Position numbers and translations under genes: made by a program. From Winogradskyella sp. (GTDB lineage Bacteria > Bacteroidota > Bacteroidia > Flavobacteriales > Flavobacteriaceae): a stretch of DNA of 64,000 nt. The stretch is from positions 62,001-126,000 of the forward strand of contig NZ_RHLG01000001.1 in assembly GCF_003712105.1 (NCBI RefSeq). The letters run 5' to 3'. Shown here one piece after another: positions 14,614 through 23,513 of the stretch. Every line of letters begins with the position of its first letter. Positions within the stretch are counted from its first letter, which is position 1. The notes beneath the pieces were generated by a model, which was not told where the DNA came from, did no database searches, and saw nothing but the letters and a program-made list of their open reading frames with translations.

Positions 14614-17600
14614 AAGCCGAATCCTAGCCTAAATGCTACTCGTAAACCATCATCACTGGAAAAGGCAGATACATTAGCAGTAACTAAGCTATAAGCGCTT
14701 ATAAATATTCCGCCACCTACAGAGGTGTTCCAAGTATCGGCATTAGGGTTTGGATTTAATAACGTCGGCATTGTACGGCTATCATCAATCCACACGCGCC
14801 CATAATCAAATCCACCATAGAATCCCCAATTAAATGGCAAGAAGCTCGAAGACTGACGTCTTAAGTTAACTCTAATATCTGTGCTCTGAGAAAAGGATTG
14901 CTTACCAGAAAAACGCTCTCTTCGGAACCCTCTTAAACCTTCTGAATCACCAAGAGTAGCAGCCTGATAGAACTCAAAATCGTCTCCAAGGTTAATCTGG
15001 CTTCGTAATTTAGTTGCAAATACGACTGTACCTTGATGCGTTATTTTATAATCAAATCCTAATTCTGGAATTATATAACCAAATCCTCTTGATGTACTAA
15101 CATTATTTTTATAACCTGCTTCAACTGAAAATAACATTCCTAAAGTTGGGAAAACAGAGTTGTCTTTTACATCATATAAAAATTTAGCATGTGCCCCAAA
15201 GAAGTCTTGTTTATCAAAAACAGGGTCATTAGCCGCGATACTTTCTATAAAGCGTCCAGCAGTACGCTCTACTTCATTGGACTCGTAGCTTGCACCTATT
15301 TGAAAAGATGACCCATATTGGCTTTTCCAAACTAGAGATGGTGCTACACTAAGTGTTCTTATTTTTACACGATGGAAATCTAAATCTATATTATCATTAT
15401 CAGGTTCTGGGTTTGGTGTGCTGTTACCGAAACCAAAGAAGTTACGTGCAAAATTTGGACTTGTAAACCTTGCATCTATTTTCAAATTTCCTTGTCCTAC
15501 AATATTCGCAAACTCACCACTGTATGCTAAATCAAAACCGCTTGTTGCAAAAAAGTATCCTGCTGCTATTGTATGCTGAGATGAAAATGGATTTCTCTCA
15601 AAGGCATAATTAGTATGTGTGCTAGAGAATCCTATTTTGAACCCATCATCTGGATTAAAACCAATAGCAGGAACTGTTTGAGTTATATTATTTTTCAGCT
15701 TCTTATAGTTATAGACATTGGTCTCATAATCGTCAGTCAGCTTCTTTTTTCCTTTATTAGTAACAATGGTATTTTTCTTCGATTTGTAATCATAAAACTT
15801 AAGTTTTTTACCATTTTTAATATCATAAGTATCATTATTCTGACCACCAATTAATCTAATCTTTATTAGGTTATCGCCTTCACCAAAAACATTAAATACA
15901 TCGTCATCATCTAAGCCATAAATCCAAATTTCTTTTGTACGATTTCTATTAAATGTTCTTTCATGAAATATATCAGTCTTTTTACCGTCTTTTATTCTAT
16001 ATGCGGTGACTTTAGTTTCACCATTTGGCATACGCTCAATATCAAACCAATCGTCTTTATTTGTTCCTTTAATTACGGCAAACCTGTTGACTACATCAAA
16101 ATAGCGGTCTGATATTTTCTGAAGGTTTCCTCGTCTTGCACGAAGTAGTCTTTTAATTTCCTCAACATCAGCATCTCTAATTTCCTCTGGCATATTTAAA
16201 AATGCGTTCTCAATAACCTCATCAGTTATATTTTTTTGGATAAGTGCTACTTGCTCGTCCCAAACATCTTTTCCTGAGTCTTGTATTAACTCCATATCTA
16301 AAGGATACGGTTCAACATTTATTTGTTTCACCTTAACTAAATCTTCACTATATGCTCTAAGTAAACCAGCTGTAGGCACTAGTTTGGTGGCGGTGGTAAG
16401 TAAAAATCCATCACTCATTTTAGAGAACGCTTGATCACGATCTCTTGGCATAGGTCTGTATACTTTTTTACCATTTTCTTTAAACTCTATCCAACGCCAT
16501 TGGTCTTCGTGTCTATCCCAATCACCAATTAACATATCAAACAAACGCGCTTTTATATAGGCCGCTTCATCAATAACTAAATCTTCATCTTTATGAATCT
16601 TTTTCATCATATCTGCGGTACTCAAAAGCTCATTTTGAAAGCCAAAACTTGCCTTGTCGTCATGACCTTCAGAGGTATGCTCTTCAATCATATATAATTC
16701 ATCTCCAAAGTCAGCATTAAAATTTCCTAAGGCGTTTTGTTTTGGTACATAATATAATACTGGATTGGTATGATATACACCTATTGCATCTGCCAAATCA
16801 CCTACAACGAATGGTGCATAAGGATGTGCCCCTGTAAATACGTCGAGTAATAACTCTGATGCAAAACTATCGTCAAGTTTATCGCCTATATACTTATCCT
16901 TAAATATTATAGCTTGAAGATATTGCGACGCTTGTTTCCGCAATGCACGCATCACATATTGTCGTCCTTTTTTATCCTCTAATCTTAACGATTTAGATTG
17001 ATTACCACCACCTTTTCTAACTGGCACTAGACCACCAAACAAGGTGTCCAAATTTACGGTAGGTGCTTTTACCTCTTTTCCGAATTGCTCACGGTATCTA
17101 TCACCCCATAAAAACTTATGGAATCCTGATTTTTCAATTTCTTCTTTAGAATAAATTGATGCTACCTTTTCATTAGGGAAATCTCCTGGGTAGTTTTCAT
17201 CCAAATCATCTTCATTTGGTTTTAAAACTTGTGTCTGAAACACAGGCTCTGAGTTTCCAACTTCATAAAAACGAACAAATGAAGAACCATCCTTAAAGAC
17301 ATCTAATCTGGCATATCCATTTGCACCATAAGCAAATTGACCATCGCCTATTAATCTTGCAGCAGTCGTTTTTGAGCCTGACCCACTTATAATCTGCGGC
17401 AAGCCTTTGTTAACCAAATATTGAAGGCTATGCTCGTGCCCAGAAACAAAAATCGTTTTATCATTTTGTCTTGCTAAAGCAATTACTCTTTTCTTAAGTT
17501 CGGTATACATTACATTTTGAGCATCAACATCTATAACACCTCCAGCTTTTCGGGCTACATTTTTTAAAGTTCCAATTACTGGTAAAGGCTTCATATGACT

Positions 17601-18314
17601 ACCAAATGAAAACTGTCCATTATGAGCTCCATTGTTATAAATTGGATGATGTAGTGCTATTAATGTTGTTTTACCTCTAGCTTTTTTAATCTCACTTCCT
17701 AGTTCATTCAAAAACCCAGCTCTTGTCTTAATCTCACAATCGTCATTAATGGTTGGATGCTTATCCCAATCGGTTATATACCATTGAGAATCTATGATTA
17801 TCAATACAACATCGTCGGATATCTTTACTCTTTCTATTGGGCATCCATTTTCTGGCAGAAATGTATCTTTTCCTAAAGCGTCTTCTACTTCTTTTTCTTG
17901 TTTTTTAAGACCTTTTAATTGACTATACCAATCGTGATTACCAGGAATAAAAACAGTATTACCCTTAAAGTTTTTTGCAGCATCCGTCTGCACTTTAAGT
18001 TTGTGCTTAGAGGATTCTTCATTCTCATTAGAACTTGTGTCGTAACCCTTAGGATAGACATTATCTCCTAAAAATATTGCCGTACTATTACTCGTGGCTT
18101 TATTAAGAGCTTCACCAAATTCTAGAATCGCTGGATCGGTTTCACCTGCTTCAGAATTTCCGGCATCGCCGATAAGATAAAAAGAGTGTATAATTTCTTT
18201 ATTTGCAGGGTAATTTGAAGTTTTTGATTGATCTACTTGCAAATCTAGGGTAGCACAAGCATTTAATAAAAGAAAGAATAGGGCAACGAGACTAAACTTG
18301 CAAAGTGTCTTCAT
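14610..18314 (-). CDS. Surface lipoprotein: metallophosphoesterase, kinase-like region, outer-membrane barrel
   Basis: This 1234-residue protein starts with a lipoprotein signal (LLNAC, Cys20). Residues about 40-360 are a calcineurin-like phosphoesterase with all metal motifs: GD (49-50), GDN (83-85), GNHD (125-128), HH (222-223) and GHEH (292-295). Residues about 430-650 are unlike the phosphoesterase and show a protein-kinase-like motif series: YVMRALRK (Lys460), a Glu in FASELLLD (Glu487), GDWDRHED (598-604) and PRDRDQAF (623-630). This resembles the catalytic and metal-binding loops of CotH/FAM20-type kinases. The C-terminal third (about 880-1234) is strand-rich and ends in FRLGFGF, like a BamA/surface-antigen barrel with a C-terminal aromatic. 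The phosphoesterase is firm, the barrel likely, and the kinase-like reading is my inference. Confidence 0.85.
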   Translation of the reverse strand: MKTLCKFSLVALFFLLLNACATLDLQVDQSKTSNYPANKEIIHSFYLIGDAGNSEAGETDPAILEFGEALNKATSNSTAIFLGDNVYPKGYDTSSNENEESSKHKLKVQTDAAKNFKGNTVFIPGNHDWYSQLKGLKKQEKEVEDALGKDTFLPENGCPIERVKISDDVVLIIIDSQWYITDWDKHPTINDDCEIKTRAGFLNELGSEIKKARGKTTLIALHHPIYNNGAHNGQFSFGSHMKPLPVIGTLKNVARKAGGVIDVDAQNVMYTELKKRVIALARQNDKTIFVSGHEHSLQYLVNKGLPQIISGSGSKTTAARLIGDGQFAYGANGYARLDVFKDGSSFVRFYEVGNSEPVFQTQVLKPNEDDLDENYPGDFPNEKVASIYSKEEIEKSGFHKFLWGDRYREQFGKEVKAPTVNLDTLFGGLVPVRKGGGNQSKSLRLEDKKGRQYVMRALRKQASQYLQAIIFKDKYIGDKLDDSFASELLLDVFTGAHPYAPFVVGDLADAIGVYHTNPVLYYVPKQNALGNFNADFGDELYMIEEHTSEGHDDKASFGFQNELLSTADMMKKIHKDEDLVIDEAAYIKARLFDMLIGDWDRHEDQWRWIEFKENGKKVYRPMPRDRDQAFSKMSDGFLLTTATKLVPTAGLLRAYSEDLVKVKQINVEPYPLDMELIQDSGKDVWDEQVALIQKNITDEVIENAFLNMPEEIRDADVEEIKRLLRARRGNLQKISDRYFDVVNRFAVIKGTNKDDWFDIERMPNGETKVTAYRIKDGKKTDIFHERTFNRNRTKEIWIYGLDDDDVFNVFGEGDNLIKIRLIGGQNNDTYDIKNGKKLKFYDYKSKKNTIVTNKGKKKLTDDYETNVYNYKKLKNNITQTVPAIGFNPDDGFKIGFSSTHTNYAFERNPFSSQHTIAAGYFFATSGFDLAYSGEFANIVGQGNLKIDARFTSPNFARNFFGFGNSTPNPEPDNDNIDLDFHRVKIRTLSVAPSLVWKSQYGSSFQIGASYESNEVERTAGRFIESIAANDPVFDKQDFFGAHAKFLYDVKDNSVFPTLGMLFSVEAGYKNNVSTSRGFGYIIPELGFDYKITHQGTVVFATKLRSQINLGDDFEFYQAATLGDSEGLRGFRRERFSGKQSFSQSTDIRVNLRRQSSSFLPFNWGFYGGFDYGRVWIDDSRTMPTLLNPNPNADTWNTSVGGGIFISAYSLVTANVSAFSSDDGLRVAFRLGFGF

Positions 18315-18364
18315 TTAATAAGAGTTAGTTGATTAATTGTACCCGAAGATACTTAAAATTTTAA

Positions 18365-19303
18365 TCACTTCTCCCAGAGGCTGTCAGTAAAGAGATGTTT
18401 GCAATCCAGAAAATTCGTGTTGACTTTAAAATTTGAACGTTGGGCCAAATCATTAATCTCATCAAAATCGAACTTCTTCGATAATTCCGTCCATATGAGC
18501 TCATTATATTCAAAATCGATTATTTTATTGAGCTTTTTAATATGTACCTTCTGATGTCTTAAACTTACTATATAGCTCTTCACTTCGCCATTATCAGGGT
18601 TGTAGTGGCAATAAAAATCGAAATCATCAATTTTAAAATCTGCATCAAGCTCTCGATTTATTCGTAATAATAAATTAAGGTTGAAACGCTTGGTAATACC
18701 ATGTTTATCGTAATATGCATTGTGTATCGTAATTGGGTTTTTCTTTAAGTCAATGCCTATAAGCAGCTTGTCACCAAGCTTCATATTGTCATTAAATAGT
18801 TTAAGAAGTTCTATTATCTGATCTGTTTTATAATTCCCAATATTAGAACCTAAAAACAATAACAAGCTAGGCGAATCACTATCCTTAATATCTGAAAGCA
18901 CTTCAAAATAATCTCCAACTCTTGGTTCTACTTTTAGTTCTGGTAAGCGCTGATTAAGCGTATTGGATAGGATATCTATTGCCTCTTGAGAAATATCAAT
19001 GGGTAAATACTTAAAATCTACTTTCTGATTTACTAAATACTCTAAAAGTTTATATGTTTTAAACCCGTCTCCAGGACCAAGCTCAATAATATTGAATGGC
19101 TTTGAAAACTTTAAAGCTTCAAAGATTTGTTTTGATTGCATGGAAAGTATTTCGAACTCAGCATCGGTGAGGTAATACTCAGGCATTTTCATAATTTCCT
19201 GAAAAATTCTACTGCCATTATCATCATAAAAGTACTTAGATGATAAATGCTTATACTCTGCTGTAAGGCCTACGAGCACGTCTTTTGCGAAATTATCATT
19301 CAT
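18365..19303 (-). CDS. egtD: L-histidine N-alpha-methyltransferase EgtD
   Basis: The 312-residue methyltransferase has the EgtD pattern: LSSKYFYDDNGSRIFQEIM with PEYYLTDAEFEIL near the N-terminus, an SAM site NIIELGPGDGFKT, and FLGSNIGNY. It trimethylates histidine to hercynine, the first step of ergothioneine synthesis, in the cytoplasm. It follows egtB directly (one base between stop and start), so the two are an operon. The start at 19303 gives MNDNFAKDVLVG. Length is typical. No egtA, egtC or egtE is visible nearby. Confidence 0.93.
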   Translation of the reverse strand: MNDNFAKDVLVGLTAEYKHLSSKYFYDDNGSRIFQEIMKMPEYYLTDAEFEILSMQSKQIFEALKFSKPFNIIELGPGDGFKTYKLLEYLVNQKVDFKYLPIDISQEAIDILSNTLNQRLPELKVEPRVGDYFEVLSDIKDSDSPSLLLFLGSNIGNYKTDQIIELLKLFNDNMKLGDKLLIGIDLKKNPITIHNAYYDKHGITKRFNLNLLLRINRELDADFKIDDFDFYCHYNPDNGEVKSYIVSLRHQKVHIKKLNKIIDFEYNELIWTELSKKFDFDEINDLAQRSNFKVNTNFLDCKHLFTDSLWEK

Positions 19304-19304
19304 A

Positions 19305-20471
19305 TTATTTCGCTAATCTAATTCCAGAGAAATGCCATCTCGTATCTGGCGTGAAGAAATTACGATATGTTGGTCTGGCATGATGCTTTGGTGTAGCTAT
19401 TGAAGCTCCTCGCATCACCATAGTATTAATCATAAATTTACCGTTATATTCGCCCAAAGCACCTTCTTCCTTTTGATAGTTAGGATAAGGCAAATATGCA
19501 CTATTCGTCCATTCCCATAATTGTCCATAATCAAGTTGTTTTGATGCAACTTCCCATTCGAATTCTGTTGGTAAGCGCATACCTTTCCATTCTGCATAGG
19601 CCCAAGCCTCGTAAAAACTTATATGATTAACTGGCAGGTCTAAATCTACATCCACAAGACCATTTAGTGTATAGTGTTTCCATTTACCATTGACCTTATG
19701 CCAATATAATGGTGAAGTAATCTCATCAGTCTTAACCCAATCCCAACCATCGGCATGCCATAAGTTAAAATTTTGATATCCTCCAGCTTCGATAAACTCA
19801 ATATACTCTAAATTAGTTACAAGTGATTTAGAAATTTTACAATCTTGAATGTAAACTTTATGCACTCCCAATTCATTATCAAAACAAAAGTCTTTGCCTT
19901 TGTAACCAATATCATACACACCTTCAGTAATATCTAAAAACCCATTACTAGTGTTTGGTTTCAAAGAAATATCTAAATCTAAAGTTGGAAAAACAGGCTG
20001 ATTACCATAAATATATTTTATGTCATACACTAAGAGTTCTTGATGCTGTTGCTCATGTTGTAGTCCTATCTCAACAGTTTGGCAAATGGTTTCATCTAAA
20101 TCATTCTCTAAAAATTCTGAAAGATGTTTGTTAATGTAACTTCTATACTCAAAAACCTCATCGATTGTTGGTCGTGTCATATTACCTCTGTTGACTCTCA
20201 GGATTCTATCACCAACATTATTATAGTAGCTATTAAAGCAATACGCAAAATCCTCACAAAAGAGTTTGTAATCTTCTTTATAAATAGATAACACAAACTG
20301 TTCAAAAAACCATGTTGTATGCCCTAAATGCCATTTGGGCGGAGACACATAATCTATAGGTTGTACAGAAAAATCATCTTTCTCAAGAGACTTACATATG
20401 CGTTCTGTTCGCTGTCTTATTTCTAAAAATTTGTCTTTTATATGCTGTTGTTTGTCAACTAGTACTTCCAA
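19305..20471 (-). CDS. egtB: Ergothioneine biosynthesis sulfoxide synthase EgtB
   Basis: This 388-residue protein has the N-terminal DinB-like domain with the three iron-binding histidines: His51 in WHLGHTTWFFE and His139/His143 in QHEQQHQE. It also has a C-terminal formylglycine-generating-enzyme-like domain (about 165-388, ISFYEAWAYAEWKGMRLPTE and HFSGIRLAK). It joins hercynine with a thiol donor (gamma-glutamylcysteine or cysteine) in an O2-dependent reaction. The donor cannot be told from sequence. The start is a TTG at 20471, two bases after the stop of the preceding gene. No ATG precedes the conserved domain. Confidence 0.93.
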   Translation of the reverse strand: MEVLVDKQQHIKDKFLEIRQRTERICKSLEKDDFSVQPIDYVSPPKWHLGHTTWFFEQFVLSIYKEDYKLFCEDFAYCFNSYYNNVGDRILRVNRGNMTRPTIDEVFEYRSYINKHLSEFLENDLDETICQTVEIGLQHEQQHQELLVYDIKYIYGNQPVFPTLDLDISLKPNTSNGFLDITEGVYDIGYKGKDFCFDNELGVHKVYIQDCKISKSLVTNLEYIEFIEAGGYQNFNLWHADGWDWVKTDEITSPLYWHKVNGKWKHYTLNGLVDVDLDLPVNHISFYEAWAYAEWKGMRLPTEFEWEVASKQLDYGQLWEWTNSAYLPYPNYQKEEGALGEYNGKFMINTMVMRGASIATPKHHARPTYRNFFTPDTRWHFSGIRLAK

Positions 20472-20473
20472 GG

Positions 20474-21697
20474 TTAGGTATGTATTACTTTAGTATCGAA
20501 AATAACTTCGCTAGCTATAGTTTTGTGCACGGGACAACGCGATGCTATTTCTTTTAATCTTTCTTTTTGCTGGTCATCTAAGTTACCAACAAATTTTAAT
20601 TTTTTACTTATATGATCTAAATATTTTGGCCTATCTACATCAATATTTAAATCGTCACTATGAATTCTAGAATGGGAGATATAAACAAAGACTTCTTTTA
20701 AATCCCAATTTTTACGTTCTGCATACATTTTTAGCGTCATAACTGTACACGCTGCTAATGCTGCATTGAGATACTCATAAGGTGATGGCCCAAAATCATT
20801 ACCACCAACACTTAGTGGCTCGTCTGCAATAAGTGTATGATTTTTGGTCTGTATTGATGTTGTGAAATTATCCTCTATAATATTTAGATGACCTACTAAC
20901 TGCTCGCCTTCTGTACTCAACATTTCATTTTCTATATTAGGAAAATAACGCTTGGCCCATGTCCCTATTACGTCACCAACATATCTGCTATCGTTTTCAT
21001 TTATTAATAAATGGTCCGCATCATCTAGAGACACAAAACTCTTGGGATGCATCGCATTCTTATATATAATTTTGGCATTTTCAATACCTACAATTCTATC
21101 TGTAGGAGAATGCATTACCAACAATGGTTTGCGCAGTTGCTTAATAACTTCAGGCAAATCAGTTTTATCAAAAGCTTCAACAAAATCTCTGTTAATTTTA
21201 AATGGCCTACCTCCAATATTAATTTCTACTTCACCTTTTTCTTTAACAGCTTCGATACCATGAGAGAAATGATGCTTTACATGGTCTACATGAGCAGGTG
21301 CTCCAATTGTTGCAACTGCTTTTACTGCCTTTAATTTTGAAGCTGCAACTAAAACAGCTGCTCCACCTAGAGAATGACCAACCAGTAGTGTAGGTATATC
21401 AAAATTTTCGGACATATAACTATGTACATCTAATAAGTCTTCAACATTTGCAGAAAAATGACTATCTGCAAAATCGCCTTCGCTTTTACCTAAACCTGTA
21501 AAATCGAAACGCAACACCGCAAAGCCTTCTTTAGTAAGGGCTCTACTTATATGGCGAACTGCACTGAGACTACTGCTACACGTAAAACAATGTGCAAAAA
21601 TGGCGTAGTAATTTGGTTTTTGATTTGCGGGCAACTCAAGTATCGCATTCAAGAGTAGCCCTTTTCGGTTTTCTATTTTAAGTTTTTGGCTTTTCAT
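20474..21697 (-). CDS. Alpha/beta-hydrolase fused to OsmC-type peroxidase domain
   Basis: This 407-residue protein has an N-terminal alpha/beta hydrolase (about 1-250) with the nucleophile elbow VGHSLGG, an acid loop HSPTDRIVG and a histidine in DDADHLL. A C-terminal OsmC/Ohr domain (about 265-405) follows, with [16 protein letters not shown] and [10 protein letters not shown], whose two Cys are the family's redox pair. OsmC/Ohr proteins detoxify organic hydroperoxides. The fusion is a known arrangement in Bacteroidetes and Proteobacteria. The hydrolase half may release the substrate. Placement directly ahead of egtB-egtD suggests a small redox-defence operon. Confidence 0.9.
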   Translation of the reverse strand: MKSQKLKIENRKGLLLNAILELPANQKPNYYAIFAHCFTCSSSLSAVRHISRALTKEGFAVLRFDFTGLGKSEGDFADSHFSANVEDLLDVHSYMSENFDIPTLLVGHSLGGAAVLVAASKLKAVKAVATIGAPAHVDHVKHHFSHGIEAVKEKGEVEINIGGRPFKINRDFVEAFDKTDLPEVIKQLRKPLLVMHSPTDRIVGIENAKIIYKNAMHPKSFVSLDDADHLLINENDSRYVGDVIGTWAKRYFPNIENEMLSTEGEQLVGHLNIIEDNFTTSIQTKNHTLIADEPLSVGGNDFGPSPYEYLNAALAACTVMTLKMYAERKNWDLKEVFVYISHSRIHSDDLNIDVDRPKYLDHISKKLKFVGNLDDQQKERLKEIASRCPVHKTIASEVIFDTKVIHT

Positions 21698-21701
21698 TTA
21701 C

Positions 21702-21983
21702 CTAGTCTTCAATAATTACACCTTTCCAAAAAGCCACTCTATTTTTTATGCCTTTTGCAAGTTCTGAAACTTCAGGATAAAACCAAGCAGCATCATTATT
21801 TTGTTTACCATCGACCTCAATGGAGTAATAAGATGCTGTACCTTTCCACGGACAAACAGTATGCGTATTACTAGGTTTAAAATAGATTGATTTAATACTA
21901 TCGTGAGGAAAATAGTGATTGCCTTCTATCACTACTGTATCATCGCTTTCTGCGATTATTGTATTATTCCAAGTTGCTTTCAT
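21702..21983 (-). CDS. DUF427 family protein
   Basis: The 93-residue protein matches DUF427: KATWNNTIIAESDDTV at the start, then NHYFPHDSIK, HTVCPWKGTASYYSI and AAWFYPEVSELA. It is cytoplasmic, of unknown function. An ORF extending upstream to 22040 is in frame, but its extra 19 residues do not fit the family. The ATG at 21983 is therefore the better start. It lies four bases after the small membrane-protein gene and four bases before the hydrolase-OsmC gene, so it is inside the operon leading to egtB and egtD. Confidence 0.9.
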   Translation of the reverse strand: MKATWNNTIIAESDDTVVIEGNHYFPHDSIKSIYFKPSNTHTVCPWKGTASYYSIEVDGKQNNDAAWFYPEVSELAKGIKNRVAFWKGVIIED

Positions 21984-21987
21984 TTTT

Positions 21988-22182
21988 TTAATTTTTAATA
22001 ACACCCCAAATACGCTTTTCGCTTTTTTCGTTATAGACAATTTTTAGCATATCGTCTATAGCACAATAAATTATTTGACTGCTATTTTTAGTTTTAACCA
22101 TAACATCTTGAATATATATTACGTTAGATGCCAAAATAAGCATGAAAAGGGTTACGGAAAGTATTTTTATTTTGGTTAGCAT
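21988..22182 (-). CDS. Small single-pass membrane or secreted protein, unknown
   Basis: This 64-residue reading frame has an N-terminal hydrophobic segment (about 7-25, ILSVTLFMLILASNVIYI) and a short hydrophilic tail with IYCAIDDMLKIVY. It starts with ATG at 22182 and ends four bases before the DUF427 ATG, consistent with the first gene of the operon. I recognise no family. No TAnnTTTG is visible upstream. It may be real because of the tidy spacing and the signal-like N-terminus, but it could be a chance ORF. Confidence 0.45.
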   Translation of the reverse strand: MLTKIKILSVTLFMLILASNVIYIQDVMVKTKNSSQIIYCAIDDMLKIVYNEKSEKRIWGVIKN

Positions 22183-22307
22183 AAGTTACTTATTTCCGTC
22201 GAAATATAGTTTGAATCCTTTCATAAAAAGGAATTCTCTTGTAAGTTAGAAGAACCCAATATTTATTGCTCATAAATAATTCTTAAATTCGTCAATAATT
22301 TTTTTCT

Positions 22308-23513
22308 ATGGAAACAGTAGTTTTAGAAGCTGAACGTTTTGTAACACAGTATTTAAATGACAATTTAGATTCTAATTTTGTTTATCACAATTTGGCTCAT
22401 ACTCAAAGAGTAGTTGAGAAAGTAAAAGAGCTTACTGAAGAAAGTACAATTTCTGAAGAAGAGAAACAGCACTTAATTCTTGCGGCTTGGTTTCATGATA
22501 CTGGTTTTACCAAGACTATAAAAAATCATGAAAAAGAAAGTGTAAAGATCGCTACTGAGTTTCTAAAGTCTAACAATGTTTCTGAAGACGCTATTGCTAC
22601 AATTAGTAAAATAATAATGGCAACTGAGATGACTTGCCAGCCAAAAACTGAACTTGAAGGCTTAATACGAGATGCTGATTCTGCACATATATCGAGTAAA
22701 AACTATGATAGCTATGCAGCACTATTAAGAAAAGAATGGGAGCTAACTCTAAACAAGAAATTTTCTAAAACGGAATGGATAGATGAAAATGTAAAATTCT
22801 TGACTAAGCATAGTTTTTATTCAGCACAAGCTGCGAGCAAATGGGACAATAGAAAAGGTAAAAATTTAGCTAATCTTATACAAAGCCAGAATAAGACTAA
22901 AGAAGACAGCGAGAAGTTTAAGCACAAAAAAGCTGAGCTGAAATTTAAGAAAGAAAAGAGAGATTTACCAGACCGTGGTATTGAGACCATGTTCCGTGTT
23001 GCACTAAGAAATCATATTACGCTTAGTGATATTGCTGATACCAAAGCAAACATTTTACTATCAGTAAATGCTATTATTATTTCGGTAGCATTATCTAACT
23101 TATTACCAAAGCTAGACAACCCATCAAACTCATACCTTATATACCCAACACTGATATTTTTGACATTCACCGTTATTTGTATAGTATTATCAGTAATGGC
23201 TACAAGACCAAACGTTACAAAAGGGAAATTCACAAAAGAAGATGTGGCAAATCAAAAAGTTAACCTATTATTCTTTGGTAATTTCCACCAAATGAGTTTG
23301 GGCGAGTTCGAATGGGCTATGGACGAAATGATGCAAGACAAAGCCTACCTTTATGGCTCATTAACTAAAGACTTATACTTCCTGGGATTGGTTCTTAATA
23401 GAAAATACAACCTCCTTAGAACAACCTACAGTGTATTTATGGTTGGTATAGTAATTAGTGTTTTAGCTTTTGGTATTTCTTTTATGATGGCCGAAACTGG
23501 AACGACATTTTAA
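22308..23513 (+). CDS. HD-domain phosphohydrolase fused to PycTM-type transmembrane effector domain
   Basis: This 401-residue protein has an N-terminal HD domain (about 5-170): H27xxxH31, the HD pair in AWFHDTGF (63-64), and Asp in RDADSAH (122-124). After a lysine-rich linker (about 195-225) comes a domain with GIETMFRVALRNHITLSDIAD, two hydrophobic helices (about 246-265 and 278-298), a loop with LLFFGNFHQMSLGEF and a last helix (372-394). That layout matches the transmembrane effector domain (PycTM, DUF5706) of Pycsar anti-phage systems. No nucleotide cyclase gene is next to it. The role is thus inferred: a cyclic-nucleotide-linked membrane protein, with the HD part perhaps acting on a nucleotide. 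It converges on the GAF gene. Confidence 0.82.
   Translation: METVVLEAERFVTQYLNDNLDSNFVYHNLAHTQRVVEKVKELTEESTISEEEKQHLILAAWFHDTGFTKTIKNHEKESVKIATEFLKSNNVSEDAIATISKIIMATEMTCQPKTELEGLIRDADSAHISSKNYDSYAALLRKEWELTLNKKFSKTEWIDENVKFLTKHSFYSAQAASKWDNRKGKNLANLIQSQNKTKEDSEKFKHKKAELKFKKEKRDLPDRGIETMFRVALRNHITLSDIADTKANILLSVNAIIISVALSNLLPKLDNPSNSYLIYPTLIFLTFTVICIVLSVMATRPNVTKGKFTKEDVANQKVNLLFFGNFHQMSLGEFEWAMDEMMQDKAYLYGSLTKDLYFLGLVLNRKYNLLRTTYSVFMVGIVISVLAFGISFMMAETGTTF

Noticed and set aside
21984..22040. N-terminal extension of the DUF427 protein
   Set aside because: It overlaps the small upstream ORF in another frame and adds residues not seen in the family; the ATG at 21983 begins the conserved segment.
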